Source of the DNA: Ctena decussata
Lineage: Eukaryota; Mollusca; Bivalvia; Lucinida; Lucinidae
Assembly (NCBI GenBank): GCA_963989385.1
Contig: OZ022508.1
Location: 35,424,166-35,488,165, forward strand
Direction of reading: 5' to 3'
Length of the DNA: 64,000 nucleotides
In this document: positions 32,519-43,400 of the stretch, in pieces
Numbering within the stretch: position 1 is the first letter of the stretch
How the letters are laid out: each line of letters opens with the position of its first letter
Notes under the pieces: model-generated
Told to the model about the DNA's origin: nothing
What the model saw: the letters and a program-made list of their open reading frames with translations, nothing else
The model's database searches: none
Made by a program: the position numbers and the translations under genes

Positions 32519-32799
32519 AACTGTTGTTGTTGTTGTTGTGTTATTGTTTAACGTCCGTGGTAGACAGCTATGGTTATGTCGGGACGGTCAGTAAAGCTAA
32601 CCATACTATTTCTGGGCAGGCTTAGACCTCCTAAGCGGTGAACCAGTACTAAGTGCACTTACTTTCACCAGTAACTGAAAACTGCCCTTCTTGAATCAGC
32701 GGAAGGGGTAATGAAAGTAAGTGGCCGGACCGAGTATCGAACCCAACACCTCTGGCTTACAAGTCTGGTGCCCTACCGACTGCGCTACGCTGCCCGGCT
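32519..32799 (-). mobile_element. tRNA-derived SINE, family S-A, full length
   Basis: The minus-strand head TAGCGCAGTCGGTAGGGC and B box GGTTCGATACTCGG are present. Tail is (ACA)n. TAAATATACT lies at 32509-32518 and 32800-32809 as TSD. It sits 26 bp downstream of exon 3's donor. Confidence 0.9.
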
Positions 32800-32834
32800 T
32801 AAATATACTTACACGTCATCAGATATTCACGTAC

Positions 32835-32909
32835 CTGCCAGCTGACCAGACTCATCTAAAAGTTTCTTGTATTTTCCCGGTCCATCTCCGAAACTAGCCA
32901 CCCGTTTAC
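32835..32909 (-). CDS. Methyltransferase-like gene, exon 3
   Basis: 75-nt exon with acceptor TTTTCTACAG and donor GTACGTG. It encodes KRVASFGDGPGKYKKLLDES and GQLA, flanked by split codons (AAAG|GT and G|TT) that match exons 2 and 4. VASFGDGPG is motif I of class I methyltransferases (the Gly-rich SAM loop). The acidic residue usual at the end of strand 1 is Ser here. Confidence 0.85.
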
Positions 32910-32949
32910 CTGTAGAAAATATAATAAGTCTCTAGTTTAGTATCAGTTA

Positions 32950-33805
32950 AGGAATGAATGTTATTTTTTTAACGTTTACTGAAGTATAAACTACATCGGG
33001 TCACGAGCAAAGTAAGTGAACCCCGAAGGGGTTTACGTAAACTTTGCTCGTGACCCGATGTAGTTTATACTTCAGTAAACGTTTAAAAAATAACATTCAT
33101 TCCTTATATTTATTTTATTAAACGATGCTTTTGATCAATAAAAAGATAAACAAAATTAAGAGATACATATATAAAGATTGTTTAAAAAACATTACCGGCC
33201 GAATTTAGCAATAGTTTGGAGCAGCCGCATTGTCACTGCCTACCAGTAAATTCCACCTCCTGCTGTAGATTTCGCGTGCAAGTAGGCGTAGCGAGCTGTC
33301 ACTCAATGTTTACTAGCCATTTAAGTACATGGAATGTTGTAGATTTCACGTGCTTTTAGTGAGATGAGCTGTCACTCTGAAGCGCGTGATACAATGTAAT
33401 TATTTAAGGAATGAATGTTATTTTTTAAACGTTTACTGAAGTATAAACTACATCGGGTCACGAGCAAAGTTTACGTAAACCCGAATAACATTCATTCCTT
33501 ATATTTATATTATTAAACGATGCTTTTGATCAATAAAAAGATAAACAAAATTAAGAAATACATAATAATAAAGATTGTTTAAAAAACATTACCGGCCGAA
33601 TTTAGCAATAGTTTGGAACAGCCGCATTGTCACTGCCTACCAGTAAATTCCACCTCCTGCTGTAGATTTCGCGTGCAAGTAGGCGTAGCGAGCTGTCACT
33701 CAATGTTTACTAGCCATTCAAGTACATGGAATGTTGTAGATTTCACGTGCTAGTTAGTGAGATGAGCTGTCACTCTGAAGCGCGTGATACAATGTTATTA
33801 TTGAC
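32950..33805. repeat. Two tandem copies of a hairpin-headed repeat
   Basis: Units at 32950-33408 and 33409-33805. Each starts GGAATGAATGTTATTTTTT, has a palindromic head (CTACATCGGGTCACGAGCAA with complement) and a body ending AGCGCGTGATACAATG. The second copy lacks most of the head's return arm, which explains its shorter length. The bodies are nearly identical. It lies in intron 2; superfamily unknown. Confidence 0.75.
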
Positions 33806-34420
33806 TTTTAAACAACATTGACGCCCGCATCACTTAATTGGGTTAACAGAGAGCTCTACACTGATAATGTAAATATTTATGATTAACTCAAAGTCAAACC
33901 ATCGATTATCCGGAATCGCTTCCATTCACAAGAAGTGTCGTTTAGCACACAGGGACTTGGGTCATACGGCTTGTCTCTTAGATTCCACTGGAAATTCGAA
34001 TTCGTAGGTAAAGGGTTGTTATAAACACTTTGAACATGTCTTACATTGGTGTGCTGCTTTTGAAGACAATAAAATGTTTAATCAGGGGACGTACAATGTT
34101 TGACTAGCAACCTAACAAGAAAATAATCAATAATTCTCTCCAATTCATGTATTACATACATTTTATCGTAAAAGTCTTCAATGTCAATAACAAAGATTAG
34201 TCCAAAAATCTCCCTAATTTATATCATTTTATCTAGGTCATTCTGATACCCACTTTGGACACCGTATACTAAGGCATGAACATTTTACTTTTCTACTTAA
34301 CAACGGCAACAACCAACGTCATTCGGAATGTGACTTCCGTTATTCGACAGATAGATCAACGCGCATTTCTTGGACAATTTTCGGAATACAAATGTCTCTT
34401 TATGCACGCACCGAATGCCT
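33806..34420. other. Intron 2, nothing recognised
   Basis: No exon or repeat structure that I can support. Confidence 0.4.
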
Positions 34421-34548
34421 TCACAAACGGACCTCCTGAAATGTTGTAGGTGACCAGCGACACCACTATAAACCAAATATGGTGGCCTTCACAAACGGAC
34501 CCCCTGAAATGTTGTAGGTGACCAACTACATCACTCTAAACCAAATAT
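34421..34548. repeat. Two direct repeats of about 64 bp
   Basis: CCTTCACAAACGGACCTCCT through CCAAATATGG occurs twice in tandem, with a few differences. Confidence 0.85.
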
Positions 34549-34556
34549 GGAGACAC

Positions 34557-34726
34557 ATAGAAGCTGCGGTATTGTAGTGGTAAACACACTGAACTACCAA
34601 TCCAGGGATCGCAAGATCGATCCCTCCGCTTCTCCAGTCTTTGGATGCGACTTTAAACCGGGGTCCCGTCTCCGTATGACTGAGTGTTGGTGGGACGTTA
34701 AACTGGAGTTCACTCACACACTCACT
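34557..34726 (+). mobile_element. tRNA-derived SINE, family S-C
   Basis: The head reads TGTAGTGGTAAACACACTG (A box) and GCAAGATCGATCCCTCCG (B box); the tail is GTTCACTCACACACTCACT. GGAGACAC is duplicated at 34549-34556 and 34727-34734. Confidence 0.85.
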
Positions 34727-34984
34727 GGAGACACGTTTATTTGATCGAACGGTTAAAGTTTGCAAAATCAGCAACATTGTGGAATGGGGGTTGTCCTTTA
34801 ATTAACAGATTTGGTTGGTTTACTGCTTTTGTAGACTTTGAAAAGTACAAGATTTACAGTAAGTTTCCGATAAACGACGTAATTTTGAGAGTATGTCATG
34901 TGCTGATGGTGCGGACTGCATGTTCGATGCCCATCCGCAAGTTATGGTGTATCTGATGATCTTCCCAATTGTTACCAGTTATTA

Positions 34985-35350
34985 TACCGTATGCTAGATA
35001 ATTTTCGCAGTGTTCCATTTTCACGGTATTTCGCGGTCACTAAGAAACTGCGAATATTAAAATCGCGAAATAATTTCCTTTTTTTTACAAAGTAGACAAA
35101 GCGTCCATATATTTTGTTTCTGTTTGCTTCGGTAAAGTCTGGTACTTTTCATTTGAGCGAGTTCTTTCATTAACCTGCGGCCGCAGGTTAATGAAAGAAC
35201 TAGCTCAAATGAAAACGAAGCCATTTTGCCTTTTGCGGCGCATGTTGCTAACCGCCAAAATTAAAAATCGCGAAAATTAATGCTTATATTTTTTACCCTT
35301 AACCGCGAAAATTTGAACCCGCGAAAATAAATAACCGCGTAACGGTAATA
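34985..35350. mobile_element. Foldback MITE with a near-perfect central palindrome
   Basis: Outer arms carry TTTTCGCGGT/ACCGCGAAAA-type motifs. The centre (about 35145-35217) is a palindrome on AACCTGCGGCCGCAGGTT, with a single 2-base mismatch between arms of about 36 bp. It lies in intron 2. Confidence 0.7.
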
Positions 35351-35488
35351 GTGTATGCATTTCAATGACCATATGATATCCTTGGGGGATATAAACGAAC
35401 ATACCGTTCTGATAACATGATCTTTTCGCATACTCTGATCTATACTTGTAGGTATACGTAATGACAGAGACATCCACTTACTACATAC

Positions 35489-35630
35489 CTTTGAAAAATT
35501 GGGCTAAAGCTGGAGCAAGTTTGAGGTCCGTAGCATGGAATCCGCCCGATCCTAACTCCTTGGCGTCATGTATACACCATCCTCCGGTCTTGCTGGTTTG
35601 CTCTTTCGTCTTGTTCTCTCTCTCCACTTT
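35489..35630 (-). CDS. Methyltransferase-like gene, exon 2
   Basis: 142-nt exon with acceptor TACTTTTTCCAG and donor GTATGTAG. It encodes KVERENKTKEQTSKTGGWCI, then HDAKELGSGGFHATDLKLAP and ALAQFFK. The charged start continues the coiled-coil stalk of exon 1. GGWC...H.ATDLKLAPALAQFF is the helix before the SAM-binding strand. The incoming phase is 0, which fits either first exon; the outgoing AAAG|GT gives FFKGKRVASFG across the junction. Confidence 0.85.
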
Positions 35631-35744
35631 CTGGAAAAAGTAATGGCTAAAACTGTGTATGGATTCTTGCAAGGGGCATGTCTTTTCTCCCTCTTTTTTC
35701 TTTTTAGAGATCTCAACTTTTGTGACATCCTGTATCCCAGCAGG

Positions 35745-35835
35745 TACATGACGTCGAAATGACGTCATGTAGACGTCGATGCGACGTCATAACGGCGCAT
35801 CGACGTCAATACGACGTCATTTCGACGTCATGTGT
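35745..35835. promoter_or_regulatory. Cluster of GACGTC palindromes (CRE-like)
   Basis: Seven GACGTC hexamers in about 90 bp, one inside the full CRE palindrome TGACGTCA. The cluster is arranged symmetrically and begins after CCCAGCAGGTACATGACG, so it may be the remnant of a DNA element rather than a genuine enhancer. It lies in intron 1, about 115 bp upstream of exon 2. CREB/ATF binding is inference. Confidence 0.4.
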
Positions 35836-36720
35836 CCACTCGGATGCTTCCGTGTACACCGTAGTCCTTCCAAATATGAGATCTACTCGTAAAGAGAAGA
35901 ATTTGCTCCAAGAGCCCCTGAAAGGGTATCCATTTACCTTAAGAGAACAAAATATAATCTTGAAGGAAGAAGTCTTGAAGATGTTATCTTTAGACCACAA
36001 GGAAATAAGATACTATCTTGGTAACGAGATAATGTTCATTTCTTGTCAAAAATCTGATATGCTTGCCCAAGGGTGGTCACATAATGACCCTCTTCATATC
36101 CATGTTGGCCCCTAAGAATATAAGATGGCCGTCCAACTTTAGGAACATGAAATTCCTATAACTCTTGTGATTAAAACATCAGGTGTGGGTACAAATGTAT
36201 TTGAGTGAAAGAATTATTTTAGTACTAAAACTTTTTAATAATATTATCATTACACATGTATCTATTATCATAATTATTCTAAAATTCTCTCCCTGAAACA
36301 CCCTACTTTGGTAGGTGGAGTAAGTTAATGTTAAATGCTTTTAGTGCAGTAAACAGCCAGATGGTGAGTTACTGGCCCTGTATGCAAATACTGGGTATCA
36401 GTTTTGAGTTCTTAAGGGATTAGGCAAAGTTAGTGACCTTCCATGGAAACACATAAGGATCAATGTAATTTATTACGAGGCCCGGCGAGCCTCCTATATT
36501 CTAAAGAAATCATGTCGGATACCGTATGTGGCTATGTTCGGAAACCCGGCAGGTCGAGCTCCATGTGCAATATGATTTTAATTTATTCCCATCATTCCTA
36601 TTTGAATTAGCTATGGGAACGAGAAAAAAGTACAAAAACTGCACAGGTCCCTTTCATGGTTCCATATCTTTTTGACAATTTCAGAAATTGTATAAAATTC
36701 CGGATGTTCTCTAGTTTTAC
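35836..36720. other. Intron 1, nothing further recognised
   Basis: A palindrome-like fragment (AGAATTTGCTCCAAGAGCC) near 35900 recalls the family at 37455-37640, but pairing arms are absent. No exon seen. Confidence 0.4.
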
Positions 36721-36951
36721 CTCGCATTGTAGTTTTGCTAATTCCTGCTGTTTATCATTTAGCAGCCTCGAAATATTATTTCTCAATTCTATGATTTCCG
36801 CAGCTAACAAAGTAGTGTCTTTCCTTCCAGTTTTAGGCCCTCCAATAAACTGAGGAAGGTAATTATATTTCCTCTGAACCACACTTAAAAATCCTCCAAA
36901 ACATACAAATATAGCTACTACAGACAAAATCACTATTTTTGATTTCACCAT
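36721..36951 (-). CDS. Methyltransferase-like gene, first exon 1a
   Basis: 77 codons from ATG 36951 to donor GAG|GTAAAAC. Residues 1-25 (MVKSKIVILSVVAIFVCFGG...) form a short basic start and one hydrophobic helix, a signal-anchor. EIIELRNNISRLLNDKQQEL then LAKLQCE is a predicted coiled-coil stalk. Phase 0 fits exon 2, giving a type II membrane protein with the enzyme domain in the lumen or outside (topology inferred). It is paralogous to 43444-43719. Confidence 0.8.
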
Positions 36952-37439
36952 TATGGCTTGCTAGTATGGCGGATATATTACCGCAAAAATTCTAAGAAAT
37001 GGGTCACCTGAAATTATTACCGTTTTGTCCTAAAATGAAAAGAGTTTGTGTTTTCAAAACGTAGTAAGGCATCCAAAAGGTGCAGATGGTACGGCAAACA
37101 TTGTAGGCCCTGATCAGACTGCTCCTTCTGGGTCTGCACTGTTTGCTCAGACCTATCTTTCCCAATTATTAGGATTGTTTACGGATAATTACCACCAGCG
37201 CCCTATGCAGGCCTAGTGTGTCCAAATATCCAACTTGGAATATTGAAGCTTTCATTTTTAAAACCGAACATACGGATATCATGGTATGTTTTATTACATA
37301 ATGGGAAAATGTACAGAACTTAATCAGACCTATCCATTAGAATCCTTTAGCATCTACTCCGTCTGATCAGGGTGTTCTGTCCCAGTATTTAGAATTTCGC
37401 CGTTATACGGTATTTAAGGTGCATAGGTACACCCTCAAT
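36952..37439. other. Upstream region of exon 1a
   Basis: Includes a hairpin-core remnant at 37085-37155 (GCAAACATTGTAGGCCCTGA / CTGCACTGTTTGC). A promoter for exon 1a would lie here; no clear motif seen. Confidence 0.4.
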
Positions 37440-37645
37440 GTTAGTTTTCTGCAATTTTTACAAAGGGGAACAATTTTAGTGACTTCCTATTTGCTTCCCC
37501 TGACAGCATAGCCCTTAAAAATGGGGTCTACTCTTCAGGAAAGAATTTGCTCCAAAGGGAGCAAATTCCTTCCTTTAAGAGTTGAACCCCATTGAGAAAG
37601 GAGGCGAGAATGAAAATGGTAGAGTTGTTTCCCCTGACAGTATAC
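37440..37645. mobile_element. Foldback MITE, family F10 (AAAGAATTTGCTCC core)
   Basis: The core GAAAGAATTTGCTCC / GGAGCAAATTCCTTC is flanked by GGGGTCTAC / GTTGAACCCC arms and by TTTCCCCTGACAG on the right. Copies: 37895-38045 and 42975-43160. Confidence 0.75.
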
Positions 37646-37894
37646 ACATTCACCTCAATGATAAATTGTTGACCAAGAGATAAAGCCTATTGCTGGACGA
37701 TAAAGGTGGTATTGCAAGGACAAGGACTCAATTCTTATCGTTATGAAAGTATTTCGTATCGACTTATTGATAAACGTTGAAACTTGACCGCAATGAGCGC
37801 CTCCTTGAATTGAAGGTCCAGTATCGTTATGCTTTAATCCGGCAAGAAAATACATCAGTTGCTACCCTTCGCAGCATTATTTATTTCTCTTTCC

Positions 37895-38045
37895 TTAGTT
37901 TCTTTAGGTAAAATGGGTATGCTTTCAGGGGAAACAACTCTGTCACTTTCATCTTTGCATCCCATCTCAAAGGGTGCAATTCTTAAAGGAAAGAATTTGC
38001 TACCAAGGGAGCAAATTCTTTCCTGTAAGGCTAAAGGAATTTTGG
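37895..38045. mobile_element. Foldback MITE, family F10, second copy
   Basis: AAGAATTTGCTACC / GGGAGCAAATTCTTTCC core with GGGGAAACAACTCTG on the left. Confidence 0.7.
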
Positions 38046-38139
38046 AGAGATTTTTATTGTCCAGGGAAGCACATAAGGAGACATTAAAATCGTCTTTCTT
38101 TGAAAGATGGTGATTGGTTGGTGTGGAATCACGGCCCTT

Positions 38140-38340
38140 TGAGACAGTATTTCAGTCTGTATCAAGAGAGAGGGAGAAAGAAAAGAAAAATGATAGACGA
38201 GAGAAAAAATCCAAACAACCCCCGCCCGCACCTACTGCAAGCATAATAGGCCATTGCCCTACTTTTATCCAAATAAGAAGGACGCCCCGGGCGGCACTGG
38301 AAGTTATAACCAGCATCATCGCCCGACCACCACCCCCGAA
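38140..38340. repeat. Dispersed repeat F8 (GACAGTATTTCAGTCT start)
   Basis: Starts GAGACAGTATTTCAGTCTG, passes a GA-rich run and CACCTACTGCAAGCA, and ends at CGCCCGACCACC. It recurs at 50878-51075 and 51076-51262. It may be a short retroelement, but no ends or TSD are clear. Confidence 0.65.
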
Positions 38341-38490
38341 GATGCTGAAAATACATGGCAATGTATCCATATACCATGTATACTTTAATATAAACTTCTA
38401 CTTACGAGATTAATGTAATCCGTCTCATTATTTTGTTTTAATTAATAAGATTCCAGGTAAAAGTGTTCAGCTATTTAGAGCAAATTATAA

Positions 38491-39712
38491 AACAAAAGGG
38501 CCATTAGTCCCTACCACGCTCACCTGAGTTGATATTTGACACTGCATTTCTTCTGACCTAATGGGATTATGTGAGTAGGCAGCCGTCTTGGATCAAAGAT
38601 ATTAGGCGCGTTTTACCATAATTGGCAAGACGGCCATCTAGACAATAAGGCAACAACCTTTGAACACACTTTCATTCCTCTGCACCATAGCGGCAGAACA
38701 GGAAATTTCATTTGGCTTTAATCGGCCCTGCTGCTTTTGATGAGAAGGTATCTGAGTTTTTTGGAATCTGAGTGACCTTTGACAAAGCGGCCGAAAAATG
38801 AGCTTGACCTCCGTTACACGAAAAGCTGCGGATTGAATTCACAACCAGTACTACCAGTTCATTCCATTAACGTCGATAGGTCCAAATGAAACCATCGTTT
38901 TAGCATTCTCCCATACAAAATAACATGGAAGTATTTGATTTTTCTGTAAAAGGGACAAAAATCACCTAACAACGTAACAGTATACGAATCCCAAATAATG
39001 TATATACATCAAGTTTCAATGTAATCGGCCATTTGGTTCTTGAATTCATCATATATGGGTATGGAAACCATCTTAGACAAGTAACCACCACCATTCGAAA
39101 ACATTTCAATTTCCCGACCCATGGGGGCTCCATCTGAAATCAGCTTAGCGGCTTTGGAAGAGAAAATGTTTAAAGCTGTTGAAATACGAGTGGATTGGTC
39201 AAAGGTCAAACAATGGCCTTGACCTCTGGTACTAAAAACATCTTCATGAACTCACTTAGTAGATTGCAAACACCAAATTAATTCCGACGTCTGTAAGGTC
39301 CCTTTAGTGTCCGACAGCCCTAAGTGTCCGACAAATTTTATCTTGTACTAAAAGTGTCAGAAAAGTGAGCGGAATCATTATTAATGGTATTACAAGTAAA
39401 TATTTATAAACAATAGGTAAAAAATACTCAAAATCTAACTTAGAAAGAAAACTGTCGGATTTTTTTTGGGGGGTGGGGGGTGGGGGGGGGTTAAGTTAAT
39501 ACTATATATATGAGCGTGCCGGCCATTTGGTAATGTGACTAGACGACTGGAGTCGCTTTTACACCGTCATTTGCCTGACCGTGATTTGGAGGCTCTATAT
39601 AAAAGTTTGTTTCAATCGGCCAAGCGATTTTAGAGAAGATGTAGTCTGAAAATGTTGACGGACGAACTACGACGACGGGCGGACGGCAGCGCCTGCTTGT
39701 ACTGTAGTTGAA
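38491..39712 (+). mobile_element. Hairpin-ended tandem-core element R8
   Basis: The left end AACAAAAGGGCCATTAGTCC has a degraded hairpin, followed by CGCTCACCTGAG. The right side has GACGGACGAACTACGACG and GGGCGGACGG. Internal units with AATCGGCC and AAGCGG are much diverged, so the array is hard to phase. A G-rich run lies at 39468-39491. If the upstream first exon 1b is used, this is intronic. Confidence 0.6.
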
Positions 39713-40061
39713 ATAGCAAACAACACTAAATGCATGAATGGCATTACCTAGAAAGTAACATACTAAGTGTGTTTCATAATATTTTAGTGGTTTTCATATC
39801 AGATGAAACGTCAGAGTAGACTTGGATTATCATACATGAAGGCGGAAAACTGGCTAGAAAATTTATGTCTCTAAAAGCATGCGCTTCCATTTATGATATT
39901 TTATGAGTGATAAGCCCCCTTGAGCACGATATATAGTATCATGAAGACCATATTCGATTATGTTCCGATGGATAATTACGAGACATTCAAGCTGACAAGT
40001 GAGGTTTAGCTTAAACTACCCTCATAAGCATTCATTATTGAAATGATAAGGAGCCAAAAAG
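39713..40061. other. Spacer between R8 and R4
   Basis: Nothing recognised. Confidence 0.4.
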
Positions 40062-41340
40062 CAACAAGAGGCCCAAATGGGCCTGATATCGCTCACCTGG
40101 CTATTTTGCCACGGGACCATTCTGGTACAAAATAGGTCAAATTCCACTGAGGTTTTCTCATTTTCACGTTTTTCTATTTTTAGTAACAGAGGCCAACTTG
40201 ACTGGTCAATATTCAGTTATTTTTTAAACATCCCAATGCAAGAATCATTTTGCCACAAATTTCGTCAAAATCCATCCAGCGGTTACTGAGACATTGTCAT
40301 TTTTATGTTTTGTGATATCTTCAGTAACGGCAGACGGCGACCATCTTGGATTGCCAAATCACAATTTATCAAAATGGCTTCATGCAAGGAACATTCTGAC
40401 GCAAAATGGTCCATTTCCATTCAAAGGTTCTTGCTATTTTTAGTAACAACCCCATGGTTGCCATCTTGGATAGTCAATTGGCACGAATTTGAAATAATTC
40501 CATTCAAGGACCATTTCTAACCAAATCTGAGTAGAATCCATTCATGTTTTCTCGAGATATTGACATTTGAGCAAAATAGGTCTTTTAAACGCTAAGTAGG
40601 TCACTCACGTGACTGTGACCTAATTCCCCTATAAATTTCTTTGATTTTTATAATTTATATTTCCAAGGTCCCATTGATATTCCATGCAAACTTTCAACAA
40701 AATATACCAAATGCTTCTGGAGAAGAAGTTGATTTTGTTATTTTTTGCTATTTTTAGCATCGGCGGCCATCTTGGATTCTCGACCTGATCCAGTTTTATA
40801 ATTTTAAAACTCTGCAATCTGGTCATGCTCCATGTGAAATTTGAGACCCATGGGTTCAGTGGTTTTAGAGCAGAAGTTGTTTGAATTTGTTTAAATAAGT
40901 TGTTTTTGGACATTGGCATTTGAGCAAAATTACACTCGTAAACTGAAAGTAGGCCACTGCGACAAAACTCCGAAACAGATTTTTTTTTTCATTTTTATAA
41001 TTCTGAATACCAATGTTCCACTGATGTTTCATGTCAAAATTCAGACATATATACCCAGTGGTTCTGGCGAAGAAGATGATTTTGTTATTTTTGCTTTTTT
41101 TAGTGACAGTGGCCATCTTGGATATTCGACTTGACCTAATTTTACAATTCTGAGACCTTGGAGTCAGGTCATGCTCCATGTGAAATTTGAGAACCATGGG
41201 GCCAGTAGTTTTATAGAAAAAGATGTTTGAATATTAAATGTGTTCAATTGCTGACGGACGACGAACGACGCACGACGAATGCCGGACGCTTTGGTATGAC
41301 AATAGCTCAGTATGGCCCCTCGGGCCAGGTGAGCTAAAAA
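40062..41340 (+). mobile_element. Hairpin-ended tandem-core element R4
   Basis: The left end AACAAGAGGCCCAAATGGGCC has stem AGGCCC/GGGCCT, then ATCGCTCACCTGG. The right end has ACGGACGACGAACGACGC, then AGCTC...TGGCCC-CTC-GGGCCA...GAGCTAAAAA. Units of roughly 150-240 bp contain GGCGACCATCTTGGAT and TTTTAGTAAC. No coding capacity. Confidence 0.8.
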
Positions 41341-41505
41341 CTGACCAGTTCTTGCGGGAAACATGGTGACTCCATGTACAATAAGAATGGAGCTGACAAT
41401 CCTTCCACTCCCGGCATTTTTACCCATTTATGACTAGTGTCGCTTTAAAGGGACAATGGCAAAAAGTGCAGACCCAGATTAGACATTTCTTATTCAATAA
41501 AACAA

Positions 41506-41743
41506 ATGAGCCGCGACATGACGAAACCAACAATGTGGTTGTGCGCACAGCGACTCGGATCAGCCTGGGCATCCGCCCAGCCTGATCAGAGGCTACGCTG
41601 TCCGCATGGAGGTAGCTTAGACCCTTAGCTACCCTTTAAGCGCTTAGCGAAGTGTCTGGTCAGAATGGGCGGATGCCCAGGCTGAACGGAGTCATGCTCT
41701 GGGCGCACAGCCACTTTGTTGGTTTTCTCGTATCGCGGCTCAT
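41506..41743. mobile_element. Foldback MITE, family F1
   Basis: ATGAGCCGCGACATGACG start, TCGTATCGCGGCTCAT end. Confidence 0.88.
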
Positions 41744-41950
41744 TAATGTAATAAGAATAAATTAAACCAGACAGCCCTTAATGGACAAATAGACTCGTAC
41801 AATTTGCAAGAATAGAAGAGTCCACTGGGCGTACATGGGGTTACATCATTTAACAGAAACAGCATTTTATAGGGGAATTGGTACATAGTATGGGAAAACC
41901 ATTCTGCCACATTCTTCTCAAAACTAGTAGTGCAGACATGCGATATGATT

Positions 41951-42147
41951 ACCAAAAAGCAGACGACAAAATTTACGTCTGCAAAAATTAAAAAAATGCC
42001 TTGTCCAAGACTTTTTATATTGAGCATTCAAAGACTAGAGGGCAAACAGTGTAGATCTAGATGAGGCGGCTCATTATGAGCCGCCTCATCAGGATCTACG
42101 CTGTTTGCAAATTTTGCTAATTGCGTCACTGGGGCTTAACGAGTTAA
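41951..42147. mobile_element. MITE family F9, hairpin core
   Basis: AAGCAGACGACAAAATT on the left, the core AGATGAGGCGGCTCATTATG with its complement, and CAAATTTTGCTAATTGCGTC to GAGTTAAG on the right. A copy lies at 42731-42940. Confidence 0.75.
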
Positions 42148-42246
42148 GAACAAAGAATGTTCTTGTTAGCTGAGTGAATGCAAAGGTAATACCGTATTAC
42201 ATGATTTCATTACACACAGGGTTTCATCGTGTTTGCTTTATGCTGA

Positions 42247-42284
42247 ATAATGTTATGTTATGTTATATTATGTTATGTTATGTT
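42247..42284. repeat. (TTATG)n microsatellite
   Basis: Seven near-perfect 5-bp units with one A-for-G change. Confidence 0.9.
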
Positions 42285-42730
42285 CACCTTCCCGTCTTCC
42301 TAATATGACTGAAATGGCACTTTTATACAGTATTTGTCTATATTACGGCCGTCTCCCAGAGAGAGGGATGGCTCAGAAACTGACCAGCCCCGTGATATGA
42401 CTGAAATACTGTTAAAGGACTGAAAATCGCAAGCATGGTATGCACTGTGATTGTATGGTACCGTAATTATTTTGAATATTTGGAATAGAGCCAAAAATGA
42501 AAATAGTTGAATTTACACTAACAACGTGAGCCGCCTCATGTAGATCTACAATGCTTGCCTTCTTGTACCTGAATTTATGACTGAAATTTTGCAGATGTAA
42601 ATTTTGTCGTCTCCTTTATTTTGCGCATCTGTCACACATCTGTACTTTTCCTAAAATTTGATTAACTGATTTTGCAATAATCTAACCAAGATCAGACTGT
42701 TCCTTTGTCTCCTCTGTTTGTTCAGAAAAT
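42285..42730. other. Spacer with F8-like fragment
   Basis: GTCTCCCAGAGAGAGGGAT near 42352 resembles the F8 copy at 50905; otherwise nothing recognised. Confidence 0.4.
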
Positions 42731-42940
42731 AACTCTTTCAGCACCAAAAAGCAGACGACAAAATTAAAAAAAAAAATGAAAAAAAAAATGCAGTGTCCAA
42801 GCCATTTCATATTGAGAATTCAAAGACTAGAGGGCAAACAGTGTAGACCTAGATTAGGCGGCTTATTATGAGCCGCCTCATCAGGATCTACGCTGTTTGC
42901 AAATTTTGCTAATTTCGTCAATGGTGCTTAAGAGTTAAGG
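42731..42940. mobile_element. MITE family F9, second copy
   Basis: AACTCTTTCAGCACCAAAAA on the left and GGTGCTTAAGAGTTAA on the right. The core hairpin AGATTAGGCGGCTTATTATG pairs with GAGCCGCCTCATCAGGATCT. Confidence 0.8.
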
Positions 42941-42974
42941 TTTATAGGCACACTGCCGTGTTTTCCGCCATTAT

Positions 42975-43160
42975 TTTTTCTAAAGGGAAACAACTTTTGA
43001 GATTTCCTGTTTGTTTTCTTACACAGCAAAACCCTTTCAAACAGGGTCTACCCTTAAAAGAAAGAATTTGCTCCTACATGAGCAAATTCTTTCCTTTAAA
43101 GTAGACCCTTTTTTGAAAGGAGGCAAAAATGTTAATGGCTAAGTTGCTTCCCCTGAACGT
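42975..43160. mobile_element. Foldback MITE, family F10, third copy
   Basis: GAAAGAATTTGCTCCTACAT / GAGCAAATTCTTTCC core, with GGGTCTACCC / GTAGACCC arms and TTGCTTCCCCTGAAC on the right. Confidence 0.8.
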
Positions 43161-43161
43161 T

Positions 43162-43400
43162 TGCCCGTTCACCATATTTTCACCCGACTCATAAGTCAGA
43201 GGTCCAAGGTTCGAAACCTGGTCTGGCCACATACTTTCGTTTCTCCTTCCGCTGATTCAAGGAGGGCAGTTGTCAGTTACTGGCGAAAGTATGTGCGCTT
43301 AGTACTGGGTAACAGCTTAGGAGGTCTAAGCCTGCCCAGGGTTAACTGACCGTCCAGACATGACCATAGCTGTTTACCATGAACGTTGAACAATATTAAT
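43162..43400 (+). mobile_element. SINE family S-A, plus strand, diverged head
   Basis: The B box GGTTCGAAACCTGGTCTGGCC and full body are present, ending TTGAACAATATTAATCAATC. The A-box region is degraded. It ends 44 bp before the donor of exon 1b. Confidence 0.8.

Noticed and set aside
38114..38413. 99-aa frame with basic/Pro-rich content
   Set aside because: Part of dispersed repeat F8, which recurs at 50878-51262 with different frames.
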